From assembly GCF_015229955.1 (NCBI RefSeq), contig NZ_JAAKYZ010000001.1, positions 767,372-831,371 of the forward strand: 64,000 nucleotides of DNA. Reading direction: 5' to 3'. Below, piece by piece: positions 28,830-37,548 of the stretch (within the stretch, counting starts at the first letter, position 1; every line of letters begins with the position of its first letter). The notes under the pieces were generated by a model that was given only the letters and a program-made list of their open reading frames with translations, was not told the DNA's origin and ran no database searches. The stretch is from Campylobacter concisus. Lineage in GTDB: Bacteria; Campylobacterota; Campylobacteria; Campylobacterales; Campylobacteraceae. The position numbers and the translations under genes were made by a program.

Positions 28830-28856
28830 ACATCGGCAGAATATAAATTTACTTAA
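28830..28856 (-). promoter_or_regulatory. sigma-28 (FliA) promoter for flgM-flgN-flgK
   Basis: On the minus strand a CCGATGT -10 element (28836 to 28830) is preceded, 16 bases earlier, by TTAA of a TTAAGTA -35-like element that overlaps the stop codon of the upstream rod gene. The 16-base spacing equals that seen at the flaG promoter in this window. Confidence 0.7.
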
Positions 28857-29152
28857 GAGTCTCTCTTTAAAAAATCGTACAAAAGTTCTGAAAAACCAAG
28901 ATTTCCACTCAATGCTTTACTCATTGCATCGTTATACATTGACCTATAGATATCGCTACCAGCAGCTTTTGGATATAGCGAGTTGTGCTCATCTTCTTTT
29001 AAAGCAATATCAAGTACAGCCTTTACCATATATGCCTCAAACGCATCGGTTTGCTCTTTTAAAAGTGCATCTTGTTTAGCATTTGCATTTTTTATCTTAT
29101 TTGTTGAAATTTCATTGTATGAATTTAGCGCTAAGGTGTTATCTATTTGCAT
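28853..29152 (-). CDS. flgJ: FlgJ-like rod-binding protein (N-terminal domain only)
   Basis: 99 residues matching the rod-binding half of FlgJ ([15 protein letters not shown]..., [31 protein letters not shown]). It lacks the C-terminal muramidase domain of enterobacterial FlgJ, as usual in Campylobacter, where another enzyme must open the peptidoglycan. It scaffolds rod assembly in the periplasm. The ATG overlaps the flgI stop by one base, so flgI and this gene are co-translated. Confidence 0.88.
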   Translation of the reverse strand: MQIDNTLALNSYNEISTNKIKNANAKQDALLKEQTDAFEAYMVKAVLDIALKEDEHNSLYPKAAGSDIYRSMYNDAMSKALSGNLGFSELLYDFLKRDS

Positions 29153-30204
29153 TATATTATCTCCAAATCAACCTGTATCGCACCAACTCGCTTTAAATTT
29201 TCAAGTATCGATATGATATCGCTTGGTGTTGCCCCAAGCTTATTTAAAGCTCTTGTTACGTTTGCAACGGTTGTTTTTTCGCCTGAAATTTTAAGTAAAT
29301 TTTGACTAGGTGCGACAGACGTATCACTTCCTATATTTACATCATTTTGCGCTGCCTCATCGTAGCTATTTGGCTCTATTTTTATTGTGATTGCACCATG
29401 CGTTAAGACAACTGGACTAACCACAGCATTTATGCCACTTACTATCGTGCCAGTTCTTTCATCAACCACTATCTTCTCATCTGGCTTATACTCCACATCA
29501 AGATCAAGCACAGCGCTTGCAAGCTCGATAATACTAACATCATCTGGCTTTTTAACGATAACCGTTCTTGGATCGATCGCCTTTGCGGCATCATCAGAAA
29601 TATTTGCATTTATAGCATTTTGGATATCAAGAGCAGTTTTAAAATTTGTATCTTTTAGGCTTAGTCTTATGTTATCTTGATTGTAAATATCATAAGTTAC
29701 TTCTCGTTCAACCAAAGCTCCATTTAGAATAGAGCCAACGGTCGGGTGATTGCCACCTGATCTACCCACGCTTTTACCACCGATGCTTAAAGCACCCTGA
29801 GCCAAAGCGTAAATATCACCATCAACGCCTTTTAGTGGCGTCATTAGAAGAGTACCACCTTGCAAACTTTTTGCATCGCCAATAGATGAGATAACGACAT
29901 CAAGCTTATTGCCATGCCTTGCAAATGCAGGAAGCTTAGCTGTTACCATAACAGCAGCTGCGTTTTTTGACTTGATATCATCTGGATTTATCTTTACGTT
30001 TACACCTTGAAGCATGTTTGATAAAGACTGGATCGTAAATTTTGACGTTGAGCCATCACCTGTGCCGTTTAGTCCGACAACTAGGCCGTAGCCTATTAGC
30101 TGGTTATCTCTTACGCCAACTATGCTTGCAAGCTCTTTTATCTGCGTAGCAAAGGCTGAAGTAGCTATCACTGAAGCTGCTACAAAAGATAAAAATTTTT
30201 TCAT
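29152..30204 (-). CDS. flgI: flagellar P-ring protein FlgI
   Basis: Periplasmic ring around the flagellar rod. 350 residues with a signal peptide (1-19, [13 protein letters not shown]). Typical P-ring segments follow: [23 protein letters not shown] near the N terminus, [21 protein letters not shown] (here [26 protein letters not shown]), and the C-terminal [36 protein letters not shown] sigma-54 promoter is seen 35-55 bases upstream, consistent with middle-class flagellar genes. Confidence 0.96.
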   Translation of the reverse strand: MKKFLSFVAASVIATSAFATQIKELASIVGVRDNQLIGYGLVVGLNGTGDGSTSKFTIQSLSNMLQGVNVKINPDDIKSKNAAAVMVTAKLPAFARHGNKLDVVISSIGDAKSLQGGTLLMTPLKGVDGDIYALAQGALSIGGKSVGRSGGNHPTVGSILNGALVEREVTYDIYNQDNIRLSLKDTNFKTALDIQNAINANISDDAAKAIDPRTVIVKKPDDVSIIELASAVLDLDVEYKPDEKIVVDERTGTIVSGINAVVSPVVLTHGAITIKIEPNSYDEAAQNDVNIGSDTSVAPSQNLLKISGEKTTVANVTRALNKLGATPSDIISILENLKRVGAIQVDLEII

Positions 30205-30238
30205 ATTTTTTCCTAAAATTTAGCTATTTTAGGTTTTT

Positions 30239-30258
30239 AAAGCAAAAGATGTTCCAAA
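30239..30258 (-). promoter_or_regulatory. sigma-54 (RpoN) promoter for flgI
   Basis: On the minus strand the sequence reads TTTGGAAC-N4-TTTGCTTT, with the invariant GG (30255-30254) and GC (30243-30242) exactly ten bases apart, an excellent match to the Campylobacter RpoN consensus. Predicted transcription starts about 12 bases later, leaving a leader of roughly 26 bases. Confidence 0.82.
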
Positions 30259-30268
30259 TTTTTATAAA

Positions 30269-30835
30269 TTATTGGAAGTAAGAGAGCGAAGTAGCTCCAA
30301 ATTTTTTAAATTTTACAAGCTTATATGTAGAAATTTCATCGCTAAATTTAAAGTCGCTGTTGTGCTCAAAAACTATCATATAAATTTTCTCTTTTTTTAA
30401 CTGCGAGATTAAATTTACAAGTTTTTCGTAGATATCATCAAAGCCAGCTCTTATGTCAAATGGCGGATCAAGGTAGAGCAAGACTTTACCACTTTGAGAA
30501 TTTACAAGATCAGGCAAGACAGAAAAAGTATCGCCATTTATCGCTTTTAAATTTGAGCATTCTAGGCTTGCAAGGTTGCTTTGCGTGATCTTAAAAGCGG
30601 CTCTATCTTTTTCGATAGCGATAACCTCACGTGCTCCGTTGCTAACGGCCTCGCTTGCCATCACGCCACTTCCACCAAAACCCTCTATAAATGTAAGTGA
30701 GTAAATTTCATCTCTAATGACGTTAAAAAATGACTCTTTTACGATGCTTTTTGTGCTTCTAGTCGTGCTTAGACTTGGAAGTTCAAGCCTTTTGCCTTTA
30801 AATTTACCACTTGAAATTTTAGTGTAAAGCTTCAC
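30269..30835 (-). CDS. rsmD: 16S rRNA (guanine(966)-N2)-methyltransferase
   Basis: 188-residue SAM-dependent methylase that modifies G966 of 16S rRNA. The N-terminal ISSGKFKGKRLELPS segment, the RSTKSIVKESFFNVI helix, the IEGFGGSGVMASEAVSNGA SAM-binding region and the LYLDPPFD catalytic motif (DPPF type) are present. It overlaps the preceding small gene by four bases and is followed by the flgI promoter, so it neighbours but probably does not drive the flagellar genes. Confidence 0.92.
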   Translation of the reverse strand: MKLYTKISSGKFKGKRLELPSLSTTRSTKSIVKESFFNVIRDEIYSLTFIEGFGGSGVMASEAVSNGAREVIAIEKDRAAFKITQSNLASLECSNLKAINGDTFSVLPDLVNSQSGKVLLYLDPPFDIRAGFDDIYEKLVNLISQLKKEKIYMIVFEHNSDFKFSDEISTYKLVKFKKFGATSLSYFQ

Positions 30836-31176
30836 TGATTTGCCCTTAAAATTTCAAGTAAATCGGCTTTAAATTTATCTATCAAAAGTGAAATCTTCTC
30901 TTCTAAGCCCTTTTCATTTTTAGCTTCATTTAGCTCATTTGCTTTTGAAATTTGCATAGCTGAGTAAAATTCTTCAAGCGTATCAAGAAGTGTCGTCTTG
31001 TTAAAAGGATGAGAAAGATGAGCATTTTTCCCTATTATAAATAGTGGTTTTTTTGTCGCAATCTCGCGGTCACTCACTACAAAATCACAATCCTTATGAT
31101 GAGCAGCCAAATTTCCACAAAAAAGCAACAGTGTCTTTTGAAGCAAAATACACTCGCACTCAAATGAAATTTTCAT
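30832..31176 (-). CDS. hypothetical protein
   Basis: 114 residues, cytoplasmic, no recognised family. The N-terminal half is beta-rich and hydrophobic with several cysteines (CECILL, LLLFCGNL, CDFVVSD). The C-terminal half (about 60-114) is a pair of charged helices. It overlaps rsmD by four bases (ATGA). A small gene in this position upstream of rsmD-flgI also seems to exist in C. jejuni, so it is conserved rather than spurious. Confidence 0.7.
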   Translation of the reverse strand: MKISFECECILLQKTLLLFCGNLAAHHKDCDFVVSDREIATKKPLFIIGKNAHLSHPFNKTTLLDTLEEFYSAMQISKANELNEAKNEKGLEEKISLLIDKFKADLLEILRANQ

Positions 31177-31237
31177 ATCTCTTCCTATAAATTTTTGCTC
31201 GATTTTAGCCTAAATAATCAAAAATTTGTATAAACAC

Positions 31238-31264
31238 TAAAGGATTTTAAAATTTTACCGATGT
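31238..31264 (+). promoter_or_regulatory. sigma-28 (FliA) promoter for flaG-fliD-fliS
   Basis: TAAA (31238-31241) and CCGATGT (31258-31264) are separated by 16 bases, matching the FliA promoter layout. It lies 33 bases before the flaG start, and AAGGAG precedes the ATG. Confidence 0.78.
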
Positions 31265-31296
31265 AGAAGCTAACGTAAGTTTTAAGGAGTAAAACT

Positions 31297-31692
31297 ATGG
31301 AAATCTTTAAGGCAGCAGCAAATCAGGTACTAGATACGAGCATGAGCACATCTACTCAGCGTCAAATAGATAGCAGACCTATCGAGCATTCTGATGTTAA
31401 ATTAAGTGCTGATAAAAACAATGAAACCAAAGATGTTAACGAGCTAGACGGACTTAGCAACGAAGAGCTTGCCAAAAGAACAAGAGAGGTCACTGACAGA
31501 CTAAACTATCAAATGCAGCAGCTCGATACTAATGTAAGATTTGCTTACAACGAGAAGCTAAATTTAATGGTCGTGCAAGTAAAAGACGCTAAAACTGGCG
31601 AGGAGATAACACAACTTCCAAGCAAAGAAGCTATAAGAATAAGCGAGTATTTCAAGGAAAGTATCGGAATACTTTTTGACAAGGAGAGTTAA
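31297..31692 (+). CDS. flaG: flagellar protein FlaG
   Basis: 131 residues. The C-terminal FlaG domain (about 65-120) shows the pattern LNYQMQQLDTNVRFAYNEKLNLMVVQVKDAKTGEEITQLPSKEAIRISEYFKE. FlaG limits flagellar filament length in Campylobacter. It is the first gene of flaG-fliD-fliS and is followed by fliD after two bases. Expression from the sigma-28 promoter upstream fits a late flagellar gene. Confidence 0.93.
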   Translation: MEIFKAAANQVLDTSMSTSTQRQIDSRPIEHSDVKLSADKNNETKDVNELDGLSNEELAKRTREVTDRLNYQMQQLDTNVRFAYNEKLNLMVVQVKDAKTGEEITQLPSKEAIRISEYFKESIGILFDKES

Positions 31693-31694
31693 AA

Positions 31695-33455
31695 ATGGCA
31701 GTAGGTAACGTAACAAATTTAGGAATCGGTACAAAAAATAGCGGACTAAATGACGATCTTATCAAGAAATTAAAAGAAGCAGATGAAGCAGGACAGATCA
31801 AGCCTTTAACAAAAAGGCTAGAGAGAAATGACCTAAAGCAAAAAGACCTTGCAGCGCTAAAAACTCTAGTTAGCAACGTAAACGTAAGTGGCAAAACACT
31901 TGGCGGAGAGGCACTTTATCTAAAAAGAACTACAAACAATGCTGGCAAAAGCGTAACAGCCTCAGCAGCAAATGGCGTTAGCGTGCAAAATTTTAGTATA
32001 GATGTGCAAAAACTTGCTCAAAAAGATACATTTCAAAGCTCAAATTTCAAAAACGCTTCAAGCTTAGTAGGTGCGACAAACAACGGCTCTTTTGATGTTG
32101 AAATCGATGGACAAAAATTTTCTATTAGCGTAACTAGATCAACCACATATCAAGATATTGTAGACAAGATAAATGATATCAGTGGTGGTAAATTACAAGC
32201 TAGAATTTTAAATGTTGGCGGAGATAAACCAAATCAAATCATGCTTCAATCAGGCAATACTGGCGCAACACAGACTATTAAATTTTCAAATGATACGGCT
32301 GGTGTTTTAGATAAGCTTGGCTGGGATAGTACGCAGTTTCAGGACAAAGATGCAAATGGTACTCTACTAACAAATCCTGATGGTACACCAAAGATGACAT
32401 CAAATTTTGAAAAAAATAGAATTTTAAAGGCACAAGATGCGGAATTTACATATAACGGAGTAAATGTAAAAAGAAGCAAAAATACCTTCAACGACTTAAG
32501 GCCGGGAATTTCTATTACATTAAATGAAACTGGTAAAACAAACGTAAGCGTCTCTCAGGATACAAAAGAGGTAATAAAAGCGGTTGAAGAATTTATCAAA
32601 GACTACAACCTAATGACCATGAACCTTGGTATAGCCACAAAATATGACGAGGAAAAGGGAGCTGGCACTTTCCAAGGCGTTAGCGAAATTTCAAGCTTAA
32701 GATCAAACATTGGTCGTCTTGTAAATGGACAAGATAGCGAAGGCAAAGCATTAAGTAAATATGGCATAGTGCCTGATAAAGACGGACAACTTCAGCTTGA
32801 TCTAAATAAACTAAATGCAGCTCTTAGCAAAGATCCTGAAGAGATTCAGAAATTTTTCATGGGATCAAGCAAGATCGAGCCAATAAGCTATATGGGAGCA
32901 TCGACTGTTAGCGCTGGAGCACTAGACATAAAAGCTGGTGATCTTACGATAAATGGCAAGTCAGTTACGTTCTCAACTACAGCCACAGCCACAGCCGAAG
33001 AGAACGCACTAAAGCTTCAACAAGCTATAAATGACGCTGGCATAACTGGAGTTACAGCTAGTCTTGATAAAAGTGGTAAAAGAATCGTCTTAAAAAGAAG
33101 CGATGGCGAAAATATCGAGGTAAAAGGTAAAAATTCAGCCTTAACAGCTCTAGGTATGAATGAAGCTACCATAAATCCAGTAACCAAAAAGACAGATGGG
33201 CTATTTACAAAGCTAGCTAAAATGCTTGATGGTGTCGTTGGCAAAAGTGGTACGATGGTTGCTATGCAAAATCAGTTAAAAGACGAAAACGAGTCGATCA
33301 CAAAAAACAAAGAGAGCACACAAAAGCTTTTAGATGAAAAGTACACAACAATGCAAGAGCGTTTTATCAAGTATAACGCTATCATCGCGAGCTTAGAAAA
33401 TCAGTTCTCGACACTAAAATCAATGATCGATGCAGAGATAAATAGTAGAAAATAA
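31695..33455 (+). CDS. fliD: flagellar filament cap protein FliD
   Basis: 586 residues, the pentameric cap under which flagellin subunits fold. N-terminal and C-terminal coiled-coil D0/D1 regions are clear, with the FliD_N segment at about 15-120 and FliD_C from about 290. The end reads KYNAIIASLENQFSTLKSMIDAEI, typical of the family. Surface domains in the middle are rich in N, T and K. It is secreted through the flagellar export system without a signal peptide. FliS, the flagellin chaperone, follows after nine bases. Confidence 0.95.
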   Translation: MAVGNVTNLGIGTKNSGLNDDLIKKLKEADEAGQIKPLTKRLERNDLKQKDLAALKTLVSNVNVSGKTLGGEALYLKRTTNNAGKSVTASAANGVSVQNFSIDVQKLAQKDTFQSSNFKNASSLVGATNNGSFDVEIDGQKFSISVTRSTTYQDIVDKINDISGGKLQARILNVGGDKPNQIMLQSGNTGATQTIKFSNDTAGVLDKLGWDSTQFQDKDANGTLLTNPDGTPKMTSNFEKNRILKAQDAEFTYNGVNVKRSKNTFNDLRPGISITLNETGKTNVSVSQDTKEVIKAVEEFIKDYNLMTMNLGIATKYDEEKGAGTFQGVSEISSLRSNIGRLVNGQDSEGKALSKYGIVPDKDGQLQLDLNKLNAALSKDPEEIQKFFMGSSKIEPISYMGASTVSAGALDIKAGDLTINGKSVTFSTTATATAEENALKLQQAINDAGITGVTASLDKSGKRIVLKRSDGENIEVKGKNSALTALGMNEATINPVTKKTDGLFTKLAKMLDGVVGKSGTMVAMQNQLKDENESITKNKESTQKLLDEKYTTMQERFIKYNAIIASLENQFSTLKSMIDAEINSRK

Positions 33456-33464
33456 GAGAGAAAG

Positions 33465-33836
33465 ATGAATCAAAGTGCATATAGTGCATACGCACAGTCT
33501 AGTTTTGGGGGCATAGAGTCCCCAACTAAATTAATAGAAATGCTTTATGACGGAATTTTAAAATTTATATTTCGTACAAAAAAGGCGATAGAAGCTGGAG
33601 ATATAGAGAAAAAAGTTTATTATATTAATAGGACAAACGCTATTTTTGTTGAGCTTTTAAATTCGCTTGATTATTCTCAAGGCGACGTAGCCCACTATCT
33701 TAGCGGCCTCTATACAAGACAGATGCAGCTTCTTGCTATGGCAAATATACAAAATGATGTCGCAGCCTTAAATGAAGTAACCAATGTCGTAAAGCAACTA
33801 TCAGAAGCATGGAGAGAGGTAACATCAGGTGAATAG
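33465..33836 (+). CDS. fliS: flagellin export chaperone FliS
   Basis: 123-residue four-helix protein that binds the flagellin C terminus and prevents early polymerisation. Family markers: SAYAQSSFGGIESPTKLIEMLYDGILKFI at the N terminus, IEKKVYYINRTNAIFVELLNSLDYSQGDVAHYLSGLYTRQM in the middle and LNEVTNVVKQLSEAWREV at the end. Its stop overlaps the next small gene by eight bases. Confidence 0.95.
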   Translation: MNQSAYSAYAQSSFGGIESPTKLIEMLYDGILKFIFRTKKAIEAGDIEKKVYYINRTNAIFVELLNSLDYSQGDVAHYLSGLYTRQMQLLAMANIQNDVAALNEVTNVVKQLSEAWREVTSGE

Positions 33837-34056
33837 TTGGATTAATGAATTTAAATTAGCATTGATAAACGAAGATACAGGCAAGATAGCTGCTTTATCA
33901 GAAAATTTTAGTGAAGATATGTTTACGAGCCTAGCTTTGGCACAAGAAGCACAAGCACTAATTGGCGGTGCAATAGAGCTTTTAAAAAGCAAGTCTTCAC
34001 ACATCCAAAATGAGCTTATAAAACTACAAAAAGCTCAAAAATACGTAACAAACTAA
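33829..34056 (+). CDS. small helical protein after fliS, possible FliT-like chaperone
   Basis: 75 residues from a GTG codon inside the end of fliS (AGGT immediately upstream). All-helical, with no membrane segment. Position directly after fliD and fliS is where FliT, the FliD chaperone, is encoded in other bacteria, and the size is close. Sequence alone does not prove it. A small gene also seems to follow fliS in C. jejuni. It ends about 18 bases from the convergent rnpB RNA. Confidence 0.65.
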   Translation: MNSWINEFKLALINEDTGKIAALSENFSEDMFTSLALAQEAQALIGGAIELLKSKSSHIQNELIKLQKAQKYVTN

Positions 34057-34073
34057 TCTGTTTTTATAAATTT

Positions 34074-34397
34074 AAAGGCACGGCGTTAAGCCGAGTTCTG
34101 TCTTGAGCGATCATTTATCTACGCTTGCTTTTACAAACAAGCTCTAGCGAAGGGTTTTAATATAAGACCAAAACCATCCCTTCTTGCTGCAGGTTGGGTT
34201 TATATGGCCACGCAAGTTACCAAGCGTGCCGGTGGGCTCTTACTCCGCCGTTTCACCTTTACCGCCGAAGCGGAAGTCTACTTTCTGTTACACTATCCCT
34301 TAGGTTTCCCTAGCCATCCGTTAGATGGAACCTTGTCTTATCGCAGCTCGGACTTTCCTCTTTTTCAAAAATCAAAAGCGATCGCTTACCGTGCCAG
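34074..34397 (-). ncRNA. rnpB: RNase P RNA (M1 RNA)
   Basis: Catalytic RNA that removes tRNA 5' leaders. The conserved P4-forming segments are present on the minus strand: AGGAAAGTCCG (34359-34349) near the 5' end and ACAGAACTCGGCTTA (34101-34087) near the 3' end, with the GGTAAAGGTGAAACGG and AAGAGCCCACCGG core between. The ends pair as helix P1: GGCACGG at 34396-34390 with CCGTGCC at 34083-34077. Ends are estimated from P1 and the promoter and may be off by a few bases. Confidence 0.95.
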
Positions 34398-34403
34398 AGC
34401 GAA

Positions 34404-34409
34404 ATTATA
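34404..34409 (-). promoter_or_regulatory. -10 element of rnpB
   Basis: Perfect TATAAT on the minus strand about seven bases before the predicted 5' end of the RNA and immediately before the P1 helix sequence. Confidence 0.7.
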
Positions 34410-34543
34410 GCGGCTTTGGCTTAAATTTCTAGCTTTAAAAGCTTTAGACTTTTAACTTTATGTTTTTTATTTAAAAGGCAGATTTGCAAACAGATAGAGT
34501 GCTTTGAGTAAATATTTAGCGTATGTTTTGTTAAAAATTTATC

Positions 34544-35161
34544 TCAAAGCGCAATAAATTCAGCATTATTTATAGGACGCAAATCACAAGAATTGCCAAA
34601 TTTTTTCATTGTCTCGCGTGCAGCTTCCACAAAAGGCTCACAACCAAAGTGCGGTACGATGTAAAAATCAACCAAATTTAACCCTGTAAAATCACTCGTT
34701 TTCGCGCTATTTTCATCCATCAGCGTAGCATATCTCGTATCTGGTGCGGCCACGATCGCTCCCGCCGACTCACCGATATAAATTTTGCCCGCTTTGACTG
34801 CATTTTTTATAGCTTGGGCGGCACACGATTTTCGCAGCTCGTTAAGCAGATAAAATGTATTTCCACCGCTAACGTAAATGATATCACACTGACTAATGGC
34901 AGATAAAATTTCATCTTCACAAGATGGCTCATCTTGGCTAGATACTAGTGCCGCCGAATTCTTGGCGCAAGAGACGTCAAGGCGTCTTAGCTTCGCACCA
35001 AAATTTTCTAAAATTTCCACCGCTTCGCCGACGTAGAAATTTACCTCTTCAAATTTGGCCGCAGTATCTATAAAAACAATATCTTTGCCTTGAAAATTTA
35101 CCACTTCATTAATCTTGCTCGCAACCTCCGCAAAGTAAGAGCAAAGAAAAATATTTGCCAT
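34544..35161 (-). CDS. pepE: peptidase E-like serine peptidase (family S51)
   Basis: Cytoplasmic peptidase of the class I glutamine amidotransferase-like fold; E. coli PepE cleaves Asp-Xaa dipeptides. The nucleophile lies in GESAGA (S132) and the oxyanion segment is IIYVSGGNTFYLL (95-107). The start is placed at MANIFLCSYFAE, with AAAGGATT seven bases upstream, giving 206 residues. An upstream in-frame ATG 15 codons earlier lies on the likely -10 box. The substrate here could differ from that of E. coli PepE. Confidence 0.85.
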   Translation of the reverse strand: MANIFLCSYFAEVASKINEVVNFQGKDIVFIDTAAKFEEVNFYVGEAVEILENFGAKLRRLDVSCAKNSAALVSSQDEPSCEDEILSAISQCDIIYVSGGNTFYLLNELRKSCAAQAIKNAVKAGKIYIGESAGAIVAAPDTRYATLMDENSAKTSDFTGLNLVDFYIVPHFGCEPFVEAARETMKKFGNSCDLRPINNAEFIAL

Positions 35162-35195
35162 TTTTAATCCTTTTAAAATATAAATTTGCAAACCC

Positions 35196-35231
35196 ATTAT
35201 ATCCAAACGAGCTTAGAAACACTTGTGTTTC
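35196..35231 (-). promoter_or_regulatory. pepE promoter with a palindrome over the -35 region
   Basis: A TATAAT -10 on the minus strand (35201-35196) lies about 35 bases before the preferred pepE start. A 16-base palindrome, GAAACAC-TT-GTGTTTC (35216-35231), covers the place where a -35 element would be (17-base spacing puts it at 35219-35224). This is the layout of a repressor or activator site, but no regulator gene is adjacent. Confidence 0.45.
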
Positions 35232-35430
35232 GCGTCGCCAGCGCATCTTGCTTTACGGGTAAAATTTAGCGATTTTAGGATAAGGATCTTGGTGCAAAAA
35301 TTTGATAAATTTAGCCACAAATTTAAATTTAAAACAATAAAGTAAAGTATTTTTGTACCGCTTGGCTCACAGCTTTTAAAGAGCGTCAGGCGAGGTGAAT
35401 TTTGATTTGTGAAATTTAAACTTAAAAGTT

Positions 35431-35612
35431 AAGGCGAAGTTTTGCGAGATGGTTTTAAATGTTTTCTGTGTCACTATGCTCGTAGCTAAACAAAAGAAGT
35501 AAATTTCGTCCCAAGATAAGGTATGTAGCCTATCGCAGAGCGAAATTTATACTCTGCTTGCAGTTACCAGCATAGACGCAAAAATCATTTAAAAGCGCTC
35601 GCAAGACAAGCC
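35431..35612. repeat. long imperfect palindrome, element A of a related pair
   Basis: About 180 bases that fold back on themselves: TTGCGAG (35442-35448) with CTCGCAA (35598-35604), TTTTAAATG (35453-35461) with CATTTAAAA (35586-35594), the TATGCT-N-GTA-N-CT block near 35475-35487 with its partner near 35562-35574, AAATTTCG (35501-35508) with CGAAATTT (35541-35548), and an apical GATAAGG/CCTATC hairpin. It fills most of the gap after truD, starting a few bases past its TAG stop. The edge sequences recur in element B near 58.6 kb. The other part of this 412-base gap (35232-35430) shows no gene to me. Confidence 0.7.
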
Positions 35613-35618
35613 GCCGCC

Positions 35619-36743
35619 CTACTCAAAGATATTTTTATGCAAGATTTCTTCTAGCACAACAGTCGCGTAGCTGCCTTTTTGCAGCGTGAAATTTATCATA
35701 AAGTGCGCTTTTTCCTCGTTGTATTTGTAGCTCGCATCCTCCAAGTAGCACCACGCAAAGCGCCTAGATCCCGTCATTTTAGCTTTGTATTCATTTGCCT
35801 GCGAGAAAATTTGATCCTCTACTGCCCTAGCTGCGCCCTGCGCCTCATACGCCTTCGCACCCGCGATCAGCCCGCAGCTAGTGATATCTCTAGCGTCAAA
35901 GCGCGCGCCCTCCGCATCCAAATCCTCGCACAAAAAGCACTTGCCGTGCGGGTAGTGCCCCAAAACTTCGCCCTCAATTAGCTTAAAAAATCTCTTTTGC
36001 GATTTTAAATTTTTCAAAATCGTGCCGTCAAGATACGGGTAAATTTGAGCTAGCTCACCTAGGCTAAAATCCTGCGCAAGCCTCGAAATCTCCACGCGTT
36101 TGCTAAGCCAGCGATTAAAAAGATCACTTTGATATGCCGAGATCAAAAAGTCGTTTAGCTTTACATTTTTGCTCTTTTTGCCGTTTATCGTCCCATTTTT
36201 AAGAAGCTCCAGGCCAGTTTCGGCATTGTCGCCAAATTTACCAAAACGCTGATAGCCAAAGTAGTTTGCATAGCCCATTTTATCGATACTAACAAATGCT
36301 TGCTCTAGCTTTTTGGCATTACTTGGTAGCACCTTTTTTAAGCGGATAAAAAAGCTATTTCCCTTTAGATGTCCGATACGAAGCTTATTTTTATGCACGC
36401 TTAAATTTAAAATTTTCATCTTTTCATGGCTAAAGTTTGCAAGCGTACCCTCAAATTTACGAGGCATTGAGATAAATTGTGTCGTCATGCCCTGCTTGTC
36501 CTTTAGCCCAGCATAGCCAAAATCACGCATCTTAGCTCCTGTAACCTCGCTTAAAGCGTGTAAAGCGTCGCTTGTCGTCATATCTTTTTTAGAAATTTCA
36601 ACGATCAAGTGCTCGCCATCCCCACTAAACTCGTAAAGTGGTATCTCACGCACGACAAAATCATCTGAATTTTTAGAAAAATAGGCCTCTATGGGCGCAT
36701 GAGTCAGCGCATAAAGTGGCTTAAAAGTGGTGGTTTCTTGCAT
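35619..36743 (-). CDS. truD: tRNA pseudouridine(13) synthase
   Basis: Converts U13 of certain tRNAs (tRNA-Glu in E. coli) to pseudouridine. 374 residues. The catalytic Asp is D82 in the TruD motif [15 protein letters not shown]. The NYFGYQRFG motif and the insertion domain (about 170-300) with an [12 protein letters not shown] segment are also present. It overlaps the thiL 3' end by 23 bases, giving a thiL-truD operon also known from C. jejuni. A long palindromic element follows its stop. Confidence 0.94.
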   Translation of the reverse strand: MQETTTFKPLYALTHAPIEAYFSKNSDDFVVREIPLYEFSGDGEHLIVEISKKDMTTSDALHALSEVTGAKMRDFGYAGLKDKQGMTTQFISMPRKFEGTLANFSHEKMKILNLSVHKNKLRIGHLKGNSFFIRLKKVLPSNAKKLEQAFVSIDKMGYANYFGYQRFGKFGDNAETGLELLKNGTINGKKSKNVKLNDFLISAYQSDLFNRWLSKRVEISRLAQDFSLGELAQIYPYLDGTILKNLKSQKRFFKLIEGEVLGHYPHGKCFLCEDLDAEGARFDARDITSCGLIAGAKAYEAQGAARAVEDQIFSQANEYKAKMTGSRRFAWCYLEDASYKYNEEKAHFMINFTLQKGSYATVVLEEILHKNIFE

Positions 36744-37542
36744 TTTGTTTTAACCTTTTATTTGAAATTTTTGCAAAGATATTAATCTTTGTCCGTGTTT
36801 TTGCGGCGATCCTTTTGATGGCGTTTAAATTTTTAGGACTAAAAGTAAATAAAATTTCATACTCTTCACCGCTACTAAGCTCAAATTTACTTAGCTTTTT
36901 TGTAATTTTAGCACCCTTTTTGCTAGCCTTTAAAAGCTTAGCAAGATCGGCATTTAGCCCATCTGAGATATCCATAGCTGAGTTTACAAGATGAGCTGCT
37001 TTGTGGAAAAATTTATCTCTTAAAATAGGCTTTTTAAATCGCGAGTTTTTTGAAATTTTAGCTAGCCTCAGAAGCGAATTTAGCCCCTTTTTGCTACCTC
37101 CAAGCTCGCCAGTAAAAGCCACTAGATCGCCAAATCTCGCATTTTTTCTAAGCACAGCTTTGCCATTTAGCTCGCCAATTACACTAACGCTTATATTTAA
37201 AATTTTGCTACTTATCGTGTCACCACCGATTATCTTTACGCCAAACTCCTCGCACGCTCTGTTTATGCCACCGCTTAGCTCTTTGATTTGCTGCGGCGAA
37301 AAATTCTTTGGCAAACTAAGTCCAAGAAGCGCAAATTTTGGCCTAGCATTCATCACGATCGTATCTGAAAAATTTACGATCATCGCCTTGTAGCCGATCT
37401 CTTCAAGGCTTAGCCAGCCATGCTTAAAGTGCGAGTTTTCAGCAAAGATGTCCTTGCTAAAGACCTGCTTGCCAAGCACAGCCGCATCATCGCCAATATA
37501 AGCGTTACCAAAGCATTCAATCGTAAAATTTTCTTTATCCAT
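36721..37542 (-). CDS. thiL: thiamine-monophosphate kinase
   Basis: Phosphorylates thiamine monophosphate to the active cofactor thiamine diphosphate. 273 residues, slightly short for ThiL because the N-terminal stretch before the [11 protein letters not shown] metal-binding motif is reduced. The [27 protein letters not shown] segment, the IIGGDTISS motif and the [19 protein letters not shown] motif are intact. There is no ribosome site at normal distance: AAAAGGAG is 18 bases upstream and a TATAAT ends only six bases before the ATG, so the message may be leaderless. Confidence 0.92.
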   Translation of the reverse strand: MDKENFTIECFGNAYIGDDAAVLGKQVFSKDIFAENSHFKHGWLSLEEIGYKAMIVNFSDTIVMNARPKFALLGLSLPKNFSPQQIKELSGGINRACEEFGVKIIGGDTISSKILNISVSVIGELNGKAVLRKNARFGDLVAFTGELGGSKKGLNSLLRLAKISKNSRFKKPILRDKFFHKAAHLVNSAMDISDGLNADLAKLLKASKKGAKITKKLSKFELSSGEEYEILFTFSPKNLNAIKRIAAKTRTKINIFAKISNKRLKQNARNHHF

Positions 37543-37548
37543 CGGGCC

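Noticed and set aside
32986..33000. Short tandem ACAGCC repeat inside fliD
   Set aside because: Only three units, in frame (Thr-Ala), in a low-conservation surface domain; a normal feature of FliD-type proteins and not a likely phase-variable tract.
34501..34550. GCTTTGAG/CTCAAAGC inverted repeat at the end of pepE as a terminator
   Set aside because: The loop is over 20 bases long, the stem runs into the coding end and there is no T-run.
35207..35618. Hidden gene, pseudogene or CRISPR-like array in the gap between pepE and truD
   Set aside because: No frame of useful length or protein-like sequence was found; the repeated structure is one palindrome and not spaced direct repeats.
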